This document shows, in pieces, positions 46,890 through 54,058 of a stretch of 64,000 nt of DNA. The DNA is taken from NCBI RefSeq assembly GCF_002245695.1, contig NZ_NOII01000001.1, positions 1-64,000 of the forward strand, written 5' to 3'. Position 1 is the stretch's first letter. The number at the start of each line of letters is the position of its first letter. The notes under the pieces are model-generated. The model saw only the letters and a list, made by a program, of their open reading frames with translations. It made no database searches and was not told where the DNA came from. The stretch comes from Fictibacillus aquaticus (GTDB lineage: Bacteria > Bacillota > Bacilli > Bacillales > Fictibacillaceae). Both the position numbers and the translations under genes were made by a program.

Positions 46890-47589
46890 TCTTGACGGCA
46901 CATTCGTCGGAGAAGCCGAGGAACTCCGAAGCCTTTTAGACCATTTTGAGCGGCTGGATGAAACAGTCACGCTCGTATATGTCACAGGCCGCCATCTTGA
47001 ATCTGCACTCGAGCTGATCGAACAGGAAAATCTTCCGTTTCCTGAAGTGCTTATCACGGATGTCGGCGCGGCGATTCATGATTTTTCAGACCCCGACGTC
47101 AGCTTAATGTGGAAGAACAAGCTTGGAGACGACTGGAATCCGGAAGACATCCGCCGTGCTGCCCGGAACATTAAAGGGCTACAGGAGCAGGAACTGCCCG
47201 TTTCATGCAGGGTCTCCTATTATGCAGAGGGGGAAGCTGCAGTGAACGAACTGAAGCAGACTCTCCGATCTACAGGGATTCCGCATCATCTTATTTACAG
47301 CTCTGGACGCGATGTTGATGTACTGCCGCTTGGGGCGGGCAAAGGAAATGCGCTTTCTTATTTAATAGAGCAAAAAGACTGGTCGGATGCAGACATTCTC
47401 ATAGCCGGCGATTCAGGCAATGACCTGGATATGCTGTCTCTTCCTTATCCCGCAGTAATTGTCGGCAACTGTCAAGATGAACTGAAATCGGTGCAGGGAG
47501 ATTTGATCTACCGAGCTAAAAGGCCATGCGCCGGCGGGATACTCGAAGGCTGGAAGCACTATTTCAGCGAGTCATTATCGCCGATGTAA
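46852..47589 (+). CDS. Sucrose-phosphate-phosphatase-like HAD hydrolase
   Basis: 245 residues of the S6PP/Cof HAD group. Nucleophile and acid are D13 and D15 (LLATDLDGTFVG), motif II is VYVTGRHLESAL, the lysine loop lies in LPLGAGKGNALSYL and motif IV is IAGDSGNDLDM. I place the start at ATG 46852, just after AAGGAGG, so it overlaps the glycosyltransferase gene by 38 bases; the upstream in-frame ATG at 46759 has no such site. The overlap suggests coupled translation and 1:1 expression. Confidence 0.85.
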   Translation: MPQKNVSHLLATDLDGTFVGEAEELRSLLDHFERLDETVTLVYVTGRHLESALELIEQENLPFPEVLITDVGAAIHDFSDPDVSLMWKNKLGDDWNPEDIRRAARNIKGLQEQELPVSCRVSYYAEGEAAVNELKQTLRSTGIPHHLIYSSGRDVDVLPLGAGKGNALSYLIEQKDWSDADILIAGDSGNDLDMLSLPYPAVIVGNCQDELKSVQGDLIYRAKRPCAGGILEGWKHYFSESLSPM

Positions 47590-47649
47590 AATAAGTCAAA
47601 AGAGAGTGTCCAAATACTCGGGGAGCACTGAAAAAGTCCTTTATTAATA

Positions 47650-47960
47650 AGTATGTAGCTGTGATCTCCGCTCCCGTGTGCTCACCTTCCCGCTCGTTCT
47701 GCAGGACAAGGAAGGCTTCGGCAGCAAGACATCGCACGAAGAAAATGTGAATTTCATTTTCGAGGAGTCTCGCACTCTTCCGCTCCAATCACAACGAAAT
47801 CTCATTACAAATGAATAAAAACCAAACATAAAAAAATGGCTAAGATCCAGGGCTTCACATGCACAATCACATGTGAAGCCCTGGATCTTTTCTATTAAGT
47901 CTTTTTTTAAAAGGTGATAGTTTTGATTGATTTGTTTGTTTAGAAAGTTCAGTGGGATTG
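47650..47960 (-). repeat. Type-2 composite repeat, inverted copy
   Basis: Reverse complement of the arrangement at 10290-10560: outer flank AACTTTCTAAAC, a hairpin with a perfect 20-base stem (47842-47861 and 47870-47889, AAGATCCAGGGCTTCACATG), TTGTGATTGGAGCGGAAGAG, then the GC-rich core. The hairpin differs from the 10 kb copy by paired changes (ATCAAGGG/CCCTTGAT there, ATCCAGGG/CCCTGGAT here). Confidence 0.85.
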
Positions 47961-48033
47961 CTCTGAACAATCTTAATTGCTTTAGCTAATTCTTTTATTA
48001 CGCGCGCTTAATCTTCTTGAATCCTTCATTGAT

Positions 48034-48240
48034 AAAGTTGATCGGAGTGTAAGGTGCCGACTCCTCGAAAATGAACTGCACATTTTCTTCGTGCGATGTC
48101 TTGCTCCGTTGCTTTCCTTATCCTGCGGGACAAGCAGGAAGGTGAGACCACTCAATGGCGCATAGCGACGAGTGGGCTCACCGCCTGCCCCGCGGAAAGC
48201 GTGCGCCTGAAACGGAGATCAACCTCTTCTCTGATTTCTA
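48034..48240 (+). repeat. Type-1 repeat with inserted module
   Basis: GTTGATCGGAGTGTAAGGTG to CTGAAACGGAGATCAACC, same direction as the copy at 52-303 and with the same right flank (TCTCTGATTTCTAATAG). After GACTCC it has a 60-70 base insert not found in the other type-1 copies but shared with the type-2 copy next to it. Confidence 0.85.
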
Positions 48241-48336
48241 ATAGCAACATAGTTTACAAAAACATCCTTTTAAAAAGGCAAACCGTAGAAAGCAAAAAGT
48301 TTTTCAGTGCCTCTAAATACTACGGACACCCTCTTT

Positions 48337-48540
48337 TTAATTGGTCAGCATATCGTATACCGCATCATGAACAAGCGAGTAAAAAGCTTCCTCATTTTCT
48401 CCGCCGTTCCATTCCTGCAGCACCTTATGTGCGAGCTCCTTGTATTCTTCTTTCGAGAAAGGGAGGGTTTCCTCGCTCCCAAAATAATCAGCGAGTGCTT
48501 TTGTGATCATTTTTTCGGTCCATTTTCCGCTCAACCGCAT
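48337..48540 (-). CDS. yqzH: YqzH-like small protein
   Basis: 67 residues, helical and acidic (MITKALADYFGSEETLPFSK, EYKELAHKVLQEW, SLVHDAVYDML). Size and pattern fit the YqzH family, and in B. subtilis yqzH is next to the yqjW polymerase gene, as here; that synteny carries much of the weight. Function unknown. AAAGGGGG precedes ATG 48540. It is divergent from the polymerase and shares a 167-base control region that contains LexA-type boxes, so it may be SOS-controlled too. Confidence 0.75.
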   Translation of the reverse strand: MRLSGKWTEKMITKALADYFGSEETLPFSKEEYKELAHKVLQEWNGGENEEAFYSLVHDAVYDMLTN

Positions 48541-48573
48541 ATCCCCCTTTGTGCTGCCTCCAGTGTTTTCTTT

Positions 48574-48602
48574 ACTTTAAAAAAGATCAGCCGCTGCGTC
48601 AA
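48574..48602 (-). promoter_or_regulatory. Probable promoter of yqzH
   Basis: On the minus strand TTGACG (48602-48597), 17 bases, TAAAGT (48579-48574), about 35 bases before the start codon. Confidence 0.55.
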
Positions 48603-48625
48603 CACGAACGCTGAAAAAATTTCCA

Positions 48626-48683
48626 TTGTGATAAGAACATATATTCGGTTAGAATGGGTATACATAATACAGAACAAATGTTC
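48626..48683 (+). promoter_or_regulatory. SOS-type promoter of the UmuC-like polymerase: two LexA boxes
   Basis: Promoter TTGTGA (48626-48631), 18 bases, TAGAAT (48650-48655). An exact Bacillus-type LexA/DinR core GAAC-aaat-GTTC lies at 48672-48683, and a one-mismatch site GAAC-atat-ATTC at 48635-48646 sits between -35 and -10. The consensus is CGAACRNRYGTTYG. DNA-damage induction is the expected outcome and is known for the B. subtilis orthologue. Confidence 0.82.
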
Positions 48684-48707
48684 TCTTCGTGAAAGGAAGT
48701 GAAGGGT

Positions 48708-49967
48708 GTGGTTGATTACGGAAAACTGCCAAAGCGTTCGATTCTCTGCCTGGATATGAAAAGCTTTTATGCAAGCTGTGCGGCAGTGCGTCTGGGTTTA
48801 AACCCGCTCACATGCCATCTGGCAGTGGTCGGGGATACAGGGCGCCAGGGCAGTGTCGTACTCGCTGCTTCTCCAATGATGAAAAAGGATTTTGGCATTC
48901 GGACAGGAAACCGCTTGTTTGAGCTGCCGAAGGATTCGAGGATCGTGGTAGTCAACGCGCAGATGGCCTTCTTTTTAGAGCGCTCGATGGAAATTACAAA
49001 GCTTCTGGGCCGGTATGTTCCGAAAGAAGCGATACACACCTACAGCGTGGATGAAAGCTTCATTCAGTCAGATGGAACCGAACGGCTATGGGGGAGCCCG
49101 CAGGAACTTGCGGCCCGGATCCGCAAAGACATCTGGCAGGAATTCGGTCTTCCATGCGCGATCGGCATTGGTCCGAACATGCTCATGTCAAAGCTCTGCC
49201 TTGATCTAGAAGCAAAAAAGAAGGGGATCGCTGAATGGACATATGACGATGTGCCGAAAAAAATATGGAGCATTTCGCCGCTCAGCAAAATGTGGGGCAT
49301 CGGGTCGAGGGTCGAGAAGACGCTGAACCGGATGGGGATCACGAACGTAAAGGATTTGGCTCATTATCCGCTTGACCTGCTTGAAAAAAAATTCGGCATC
49401 ATGGGAAGCCAGCTTTATTATCATGCATGGGGAGCCGATCTTTCGGAAATCGGGGCACCAATCATGCAGGGACAGATCAGCTACGGCAAAAGTCAGATCC
49501 TGCTCCGTGACTATACCGATCCACAAGAAGTGAAACATGTCATCCTGGAAATGTGTGAGGAGGTCGCCCGGCGTGCCCGCCGCGCAGGAAAAGCCGGGCG
49601 CACGGTCAGCCTCGGGATCGGCCGCAGCAAGGATGAAGGCGGGGGAGGATTTTACCGGTCTAAAACAATTGAACAGCCGACAAACATTACTATGGATCTG
49701 TACAGTGTCTGTCTCGAACTGTTTGAATGCTTTTTCAGCGGCGAGACGGTCAGAAGGATTTCTATATCTCTATCAAATGTATGCCCTGACACGGAAACAC
49801 AGCTCAGTCTTTTTGCGCTCGATCAGCCTAAAAAGCGGAAGCTCGGCTACGTGATGGATGAAATCAGGCAAAAACATGGCTCTACTGCGCTTTTGCGAGC
49901 TGTATCATATACGAAAGGCGGAACGGCCCGCCACCGGAGCACCCTGCTTGGCGGCCATAAAGCGTAA
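48708..49967 (+). CDS. UmuC-like Y-family DNA polymerase (YqjW/PolYB)
   Basis: Translesion polymerase of the UmuC/PolV-like branch, 419 residues from GTG 48708. Catalytic residues appear as CLDMKSFYASC with D16, and YSVDESF; the little finger ends in a sliding-clamp motif QLSLF (TETQLSLFALDQ). The insertion VVGDTGRQGSVVLAASPMMK is typical of this branch as opposed to polymerase IV. I prefer GTG 48708 over GTG 48699 because the latter crowds the GAAAGGAAG site. A YolD-like gene follows 18 bases later, the usual pairing. Confidence 0.93.
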   Translation: MVDYGKLPKRSILCLDMKSFYASCAAVRLGLNPLTCHLAVVGDTGRQGSVVLAASPMMKKDFGIRTGNRLFELPKDSRIVVVNAQMAFFLERSMEITKLLGRYVPKEAIHTYSVDESFIQSDGTERLWGSPQELAARIRKDIWQEFGLPCAIGIGPNMLMSKLCLDLEAKKKGIAEWTYDDVPKKIWSISPLSKMWGIGSRVEKTLNRMGITNVKDLAHYPLDLLEKKFGIMGSQLYYHAWGADLSEIGAPIMQGQISYGKSQILLRDYTDPQEVKHVILEMCEEVARRARRAGKAGRTVSLGIGRSKDEGGGGFYRSKTIEQPTNITMDLYSVCLELFECFFSGETVRRISISLSNVCPDTETQLSLFALDQPKKRKLGYVMDEIRQKHGSTALLRAVSYTKGGTARHRSTLLGGHKA

Positions 49968-49985
49968 AGGGGGCTTTTAAAGAAC

Positions 49986-50318
49986 ATGATCCGCGACAGA
50001 GGGAATATTAAATGGACATCTATGATGCTTCCTGAGCATGTCAAGCTGTTAAGAACACACGAGGAGGAGGATGGCAGAGCTGAGCAGCCGCATATGGACG
50101 AACAAGAGCAGGAAGAATGGAACGAACTCCTTTGCGAGGCGATGGCGGAAAACAGGGAACTGCGCTTCGGCTATTATACGGGCGGTGTGATCTGCTATAC
50201 AGAAGGTTTCGTCCACTATCTCGACGAAATTAAAAAAGAAATCCGTATCGTGACAGCTTCGGGACAGCGTGCGGCTATAAAAACCGCACACATAACAGAA
50301 ATGAGGTTCAGCGAATAA
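49986..50318 (+). CDS. YolD-like protein (YqjX-like)
   Basis: 110 residues. The start RDRGNIKWTSMMLPEHVKLL is the YolD-family signature, and the C-terminal half is a small beta-rich domain (GYYTGGVICYTEGFVHYLD). YolD-like proteins are encoded next to UmuC-like polymerases in Bacillaceae and plasmids and are thought to act as UmuD-like partners; that role is inferred. AAAGGGGG precedes it and a terminator follows, so polymerase and YolD protein form one SOS unit. Confidence 0.9.
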   Translation: MIRDRGNIKWTSMMLPEHVKLLRTHEEEDGRAEQPHMDEQEQEEWNELLCEAMAENRELRFGYYTGGVICYTEGFVHYLDEIKKEIRIVTASGQRAAIKTAHITEMRFSE

Positions 50319-50338
50319 ACGCTGAACCTCATTTTTCT
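50303..50338 (+). terminator. Terminator after the YolD-like gene
   Basis: GAGGTTCAGCG-aataaa-CGCTGAACCTC then ATTTTT; the left arm includes the last codons and the loop holds the stop. Confidence 0.92.
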
Positions 50339-50352
50339 GATGCCGTTCTGCA

Positions 50353-51084
50353 TCATCCGAAGATCTGAATCAGGTAAATCATGACGAGAAGCCCGGTGAT
50401 GAAGGAAAGGGTAGCGGAGCGGGCATGCCCGTCGCCGTGGCTTTCCGGAATCAGCTCTTTATATACGATAAAGAGCATGGCACCCGCGGCGAACGAAAGG
50501 CCGTACGGGACAAGATTTTTCACATAAGACGTGAGCATGTAGCCGCCGAGTGATGTGATGATCTCAACGGCGCCTGTCATGGTGGCGATAAAAAAGGCTT
50601 TCATCCGGTTCATTTTCTGGTTAACGAGAAACAGTGCGACTAGCAGCCCTTCAGGTGCATTTTGCAGTCCGATGGAAAATGCAATCAGCCCGCCGAGCGA
50701 ACTATCCTCAGTCGCGTAGCTTACTCCTACTGCCAGACCTTCAGGCAGGTTGTGCAGCGTGATCGCCGCGATGATCAATATTGCTTTCGCATCGATTCCT
50801 TGAAAGGTTTTAGAATGATCAAGATCCAGATGCGGAACAAACCGCTCTAAGAAAAGAAGCGTGAGCGTTCCAAGTGCGATTCCAGCAGTGAGGACACCGA
50901 TGCCGGACATGTCCAGCGCTTGAGGAATCAAACTGAAAGTAGACGCTGCCACCATGATGCCGGCCGCAAAGGCAAGCAGGATGTCGCGCCATTTGTGGGT
51001 CGCATTTTTCATGACTAAAACAGGAAGGGCTCCAAATCCTGTGGCGAGAGCAGAAAGGACGCTTCCAAGCAATACAGATTCCAT
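50353..51084 (-). CDS. ZIP-family metal transporter
   Basis: 243 residues, about eight membrane segments, probably taking up Zn2+ or another divalent metal. The metal sites of ZIP proteins are intact: H111-N112...E115 (HNLPEG) in helix 4 and Q141-N142...E145 (QNAPEG) in helix 5. A short loop with HLDLDH precedes helix 4. I chose ATG 51084 because GAGG lies 9 bases upstream; the ATG five codons earlier lacks one. No Zur-like operator is obvious upstream. Confidence 0.9.
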   Translation of the reverse strand: MESVLLGSVLSALATGFGALPVLVMKNATHKWRDILLAFAAGIMVAASTFSLIPQALDMSGIGVLTAGIALGTLTLLFLERFVPHLDLDHSKTFQGIDAKAILIIAAITLHNLPEGLAVGVSYATEDSSLGGLIAFSIGLQNAPEGLLVALFLVNQKMNRMKAFFIATMTGAVEIITSLGGYMLTSYVKNLVPYGLSFAAGAMLFIVYKELIPESHGDGHARSATLSFITGLLVMIYLIQIFG

Positions 51085-51221
51085 ATGTATCAGCCTCATT
51101 GAATTAAAAGATGCCCATTTTCTAAAAAACGGGTGCTTGTCCCTTTTAGTATAACGCGAATTGCACTTTAATAGAAGTAAGCGGTATTCACTGCTGAAAT
51201 TGGAAATGAGGTGCCGTGCAC

Positions 51222-52607
51222 TTGAAAAAAATTATGATTGATGCGGGCCATGGAGGAAGCGATCCAGGTGCTGTAAACAAGAATGCGCTTGAAAAAAACT
51301 TCAACCTGTCAATCGCAATAAAAATAAAAAACTATTTAGAGAAAAACTTTGAAGCAGAAGTACTGATGACAAGAAGCAGCGACGTGACAGTGGAGCTGCA
51401 AGAAAGGACGGACAAAGCAAACAAAGCGAAAACAGACTTCTATCTCTCTGTTCACCAAAACAGCGGAGGAGGAGAGGGCTTTGAAAGCTATGTGTATAAT
51501 GGCGGCGTTTCAAAAGAAACGATTGCCTTCCAAAATGCTGTGCATGCACAAGCGGCTGAGGTAATAAAGAAATATGGGGCAGCAGACAGAGGAAAGAAGC
51601 GGGCTGATTTTCATGTATTAAGAGAAACGGTGATGCCAGCGGTGCTGCTAGAAGTATTGTTTTTGGACAACGAAAAAAACCTTGCATTATTAAAGAATGA
51701 AAACTTTCAGCTCGAGATAGCAAAAGCTGCAGCAGAGGGGACGGCTAAGGCACTTAAGCTTCCCAAAAGAGAACACAAGACCGTCTATCTCGTCATCGCT
51801 GGTTCCTTTGAAGAAAAAAGCAATGGAGAAGAAAGAGTACAGATGCTTTCTGCCAAAAAAATAAGCTCCTTCGTTGATACCGTTAAGGAAGGAGCAAAAA
51901 CACTGTACCGCGTCCAGGCGGGAGCATTTGCAGAACGGGTTTATGCAGAAGAGCAACTGAAGGCAGTCCGCGCAGCCGGTGTGCAGGATGCTTATATATT
52001 GACCAAGGCCGAAAACGAGCCGTCAAAGCCAGAACCGAAGCCAGAGCCAAAACCGCAGCCGGCTGACGGCTTTACAATCGAAGGGACTGCTGTTCTTTCT
52101 GCAGATGAAATGGACAGGTTCGCAAGGAGTGTAAACCCTGATGCTCCAAAGCTCGCCAGCCTTTACACGCAGATTGCAACTGTGTACGGCATACGTGCTG
52201 ATGTTGCTTTCGCGCAGGCGATACAGGAGACAGGCTATTTCAAGTTTGAAGGAAGCGTGAAGCCTGGCCAGCATAACTACGCAGGCCTCGGTGCCTATGA
52301 GAACGGAAAATCCGCTTCGTTTAAAAACCCAGAAGAAGGTGTTCTTGCTCATATACAGCATCTTTACGCCTATGCAAACGTAAAGCCTCTGCCGGCAGGG
52401 TATCCACTCGTTGATCCGAGATTCCGCTATGTAGCCAGAGGCAGCGCTCCTTCGTGGAAGCAGCTGAATGGCAAATGGGCTGTTCCCGGCGGACAGTATG
52501 CTCAGCAAATACTGAACATACACCGCCAGATGGTAAACAGTGTACTGCAGCCGCTTAAAAACCGCGTACAAAATCTGGAAAAAAGGCTGGACGAAACAAA
52601 ATCATAA
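51222..52607 (+). CDS. Two-enzyme cell wall hydrolase: amidase_3, SPOR, glucosaminidase
   Basis: 461 residues from TTG 51222 (GAGGTG lies 8 bases before; GTG 51216 is too close). Domains: N-acetylmuramoyl-L-alanine amidase (about 1-175; MIDAGHGGSDPGA, LSVHQNSGG, LLEVLFLDN), SPOR peptidoglycan-binding repeat (about 185-262), a Pro-Glu-Lys linker, and an endo-beta-N-acetylglucosaminidase domain (about 295-435; DVAFAQAIQETGYFKF, NYAGLG) with a short helical tail. There is no signal peptide, as in CwlC, which lyses the sporulating mother cell; a phage-type endolysin origin is the alternative. Confidence 0.88.
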   Translation: MKKIMIDAGHGGSDPGAVNKNALEKNFNLSIAIKIKNYLEKNFEAEVLMTRSSDVTVELQERTDKANKAKTDFYLSVHQNSGGGEGFESYVYNGGVSKETIAFQNAVHAQAAEVIKKYGAADRGKKRADFHVLRETVMPAVLLEVLFLDNEKNLALLKNENFQLEIAKAAAEGTAKALKLPKREHKTVYLVIAGSFEEKSNGEERVQMLSAKKISSFVDTVKEGAKTLYRVQAGAFAERVYAEEQLKAVRAAGVQDAYILTKAENEPSKPEPKPEPKPQPADGFTIEGTAVLSADEMDRFARSVNPDAPKLASLYTQIATVYGIRADVAFAQAIQETGYFKFEGSVKPGQHNYAGLGAYENGKSASFKNPEEGVLAHIQHLYAYANVKPLPAGYPLVDPRFRYVARGSAPSWKQLNGKWAVPGGQYAQQILNIHRQMVNSVLQPLKNRVQNLEKRLDETKS

Positions 52608-52614
52608 AGATAAA

Positions 52615-52863
52615 CTATTGTGGCAGGCGCTGAAAGATGCCGATCGTGAACAGTTCCTCATAAAATGAGGGATTGTGGGGTTCACAAATAACATCAAGCT
52701 CGCTGTCTGGATAGCAGGAGAGAGCTATAAGTCCGAGCAAGCTTTTTCCGTTGGCGGTATGTCCGCCTTTTTTTACATAAACCCGTTCTTCATACTTCTC
52801 AAAAAAACGAACGACATCTCCGGCATTTCCTGCAAAAAGCGGGGTACGGCAGATCACTTTCAT
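52615..52863 (-). CDS. HPr-like protein lacking the active histidine (first)
   Basis: 82 residues. The stretch VYVKKGGHTANGKSLLGLIA (28-47) lines up with the Ser46 region of HPr (NGKTVNLKSIMGVMSL), with Ser41 in the Ser46 place. The His15 site HARPA is replaced by FAGNA (10-14). It could be phosphorylated on serine by HPr kinase but not on histidine by EI, like Crh. ATG 52863 follows GGAGG by 8 bases; seven upstream codons were dropped. A second HPr-like gene lies 0.8 kb away. The fold call is from my own alignment. Confidence 0.72.
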   Translation of the reverse strand: MKVICRTPLFAGNAGDVVRFFEKYEERVYVKKGGHTANGKSLLGLIALSCYPDSELDVICEPHNPSFYEELFTIGIFQRLPQ

Positions 52864-52965
52864 TTTGGCAGCCTCCTTGAGCATATCTCAATGTATGGAT
52901 ATGTTGAAAAGAAGGGAAAATGTCATCTATAACCGTTTTCACATAAAAGACTTGGAGCTGAGCAA

Positions 52966-53616
52966 ATGGAAAGAAAGTACAAAAGACTGCTCGCGGCACT
53001 GCTGCTTATCGCTGCAGGGTGCGCCTTGTATTTCATACATACAAAATATTTTCATATATCCCCGAAAACGTTTAAAGAGTGGATCCTTTCATGGGGATGG
53101 TCCGCGCCGGCAGTTTTTATTCTTCTGTATGCATTCAGGCCGTTCGTTCTGTTCCCTTCATCTGTTTTTGCCATGACTGCAGGACTCGCGTTCGGGTTTG
53201 GGTGGGGCAGTGTTTATACGTACTGCGGATCATTGGCAGGAGGGCTCATGACGTATATTGCGGTTTCTAAGTTCGGCTCTTTTAAGAAAGCTGATCAGTG
53301 GGAGGGAAGATACGGAAAAGTGAGAGAGAACATTAAAAAAGAAGGGTTTCTCTATGTTCTGCTGCTCAGGCTTCTGCCAGTATTAAACTATGATCTTGTA
53401 AGCTACCTGACATCAGTATCCAAAGTGAAATTCCGAGATTACGCGCTGGCAACAGCGATTGGAATCATACCGGGAACACTTGCTTACACGTATTTCGGAA
53501 CGTCTGTAACAAGCGGGAACAAAGGAGCCATCTGGGCGGGAGTAGGCGTTCTGCTCGTTCTGGTAGGGGTTCCGATTTTGTTTAAAAAAAGAATGCAAAA
53601 AAAGCTTGGTCTTTAA
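52966..53616 (+). CDS. VTT-domain membrane protein (TVP38/TMEM64 family)
   Basis: 216 residues with five or six membrane segments. The VTT/SNARE-assoc region is FRPFVLFPSSVFAMTAGLAF, FGWGSVYTYCGSLAGG and the conserved LRLLPVLNYDLVSYLTSVSK. Members of this superfamily include lipid scramblases and DedA proteins; bacterial substrates are mostly unknown. It is transcribed between two minus-strand genes for HPr-like proteins. TTGGAG precedes ATG 52966; a strong terminator follows. Confidence 0.85.
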   Translation: MERKYKRLLAALLLIAAGCALYFIHTKYFHISPKTFKEWILSWGWSAPAVFILLYAFRPFVLFPSSVFAMTAGLAFGFGWGSVYTYCGSLAGGLMTYIAVSKFGSFKKADQWEGRYGKVRENIKKEGFLYVLLLRLLPVLNYDLVSYLTSVSKVKFRDYALATAIGIIPGTLAYTYFGTSVTSGNKGAIWAGVGVLLVLVGVPILFKKRMQKKLGL

Positions 53617-53653
53617 AACGCGCTGCCCAGCAATGAGGCAGCGCGTTTTTTTA
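53616..53653. terminator. Bidirectional terminator after the VTT gene
   Basis: AACGCGCTGCC-...-GGCAGCGCGTT, perfect 11-base stem, T run on the plus strand and TTTTA on the minus. It lies just beyond the stop of the second HPr-like gene too. Confidence 0.92.
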
Positions 53654-53659
53654 TGCTGA

Positions 53660-53917
53660 TTATTGGAATTGATGATGCAGATGATCCAGAAAAGCATCCG
53701 CATCGCGGCCTTCTGCAATCACAAGAAACGATTCGCCCTCTTTAAGAGTCAGGAAGAAAGAAACGAGGCTCGCCAGCTGCTGGGCAGGCAGTGTCATTCC
53801 TTCTCTGGATATAAAGACCTTGTTTTTATATTTATGTGCGGTTTTCAAGATGGACATGGCTTTTGCTGCGGTAATTTTTCCATTAGCAGAATAGCTTCTT
53901 GAAGAGATGTTTTTCAC
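53660..53917 (-). CDS. HPr-like protein lacking histidine and serine sites (second)
   Basis: 85 residues. GKITAAKAMSILKTAHKYKN (13-32) aligns with the HPr active-site helix (SGIHARPATVLVQTASKYDA): His15 is Thr16 and Arg17 is Ala18. LPAQQLASLVSFFLTLKEGE (43-62) aligns with the Ser46 region, with Gln47 in place of Ser. So it keeps the HPr frame but neither phosphorylation site. The start is GTG 53917, AGGAGG 8 bases before. Its role is unknown; a structural or regulatory HPr mimic is possible. Confidence 0.68.
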   Translation of the reverse strand: MKNISSRSYSANGKITAAKAMSILKTAHKYKNKVFISREGMTLPAQQLASLVSFFLTLKEGESFLVIAEGRDADAFLDHLHHQFQ

Positions 53918-54009
53918 GGTAAAATCCTCCTAAAAAGTCGTCTTAGTCACTTCTACCCTTCCAAATGCCTAGATAAACGCTCTTTAAAGGAAGAAAGCAG
54001 GTTATCAGC

Positions 54010-54050
54010 AAAAAAACAGAACATCGTGAAATCATCACGATGTTCTGGGT
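54010..54050 (-). terminator. Terminator after the RND pump gene
   Basis: CAGAACATCGTGA-...-TCACGATGTTCTG, perfect 13-base stem, with T7 on the minus strand. It is a few bases beyond the pump stop. Confidence 0.92.
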
Positions 54051-54058
54051 TTATTTCT

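Larger units (their letters stand above)
47590..48336. repeat. Composite repeat cassette bounded by a 40-base imperfect inverted repeat
   Basis: No credible gene lies in these 750 bases. The left end (47598-47637, AGAGTGTCCAAATACTCGGG then GCACTGAAAAAGT) reappears inverted at the right end (48299-48340, TTTTTCAGTGCCTC then GGACACCCTCT). Between them sit an inverted type-2 repeat with hairpin (47650-47960) and a type-1 repeat (48034-48240), facing each other. Both cores carry the same extra module, CCTCGAAAATGAA then TCTTCGTGCGATGTCTTGCT, inserted after the shared GACTCC. No transposase; it looks like a non-autonomous, modular element. Confidence 0.7.

Noticed and set aside
48096-48702. Plus-strand ORFs of 131-136 codons across the 48 kb repeat and antisense to yqzH
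   Set aside because: They lie over a non-coding repeat and opposite a better-supported gene with a proper ribosome-binding site.
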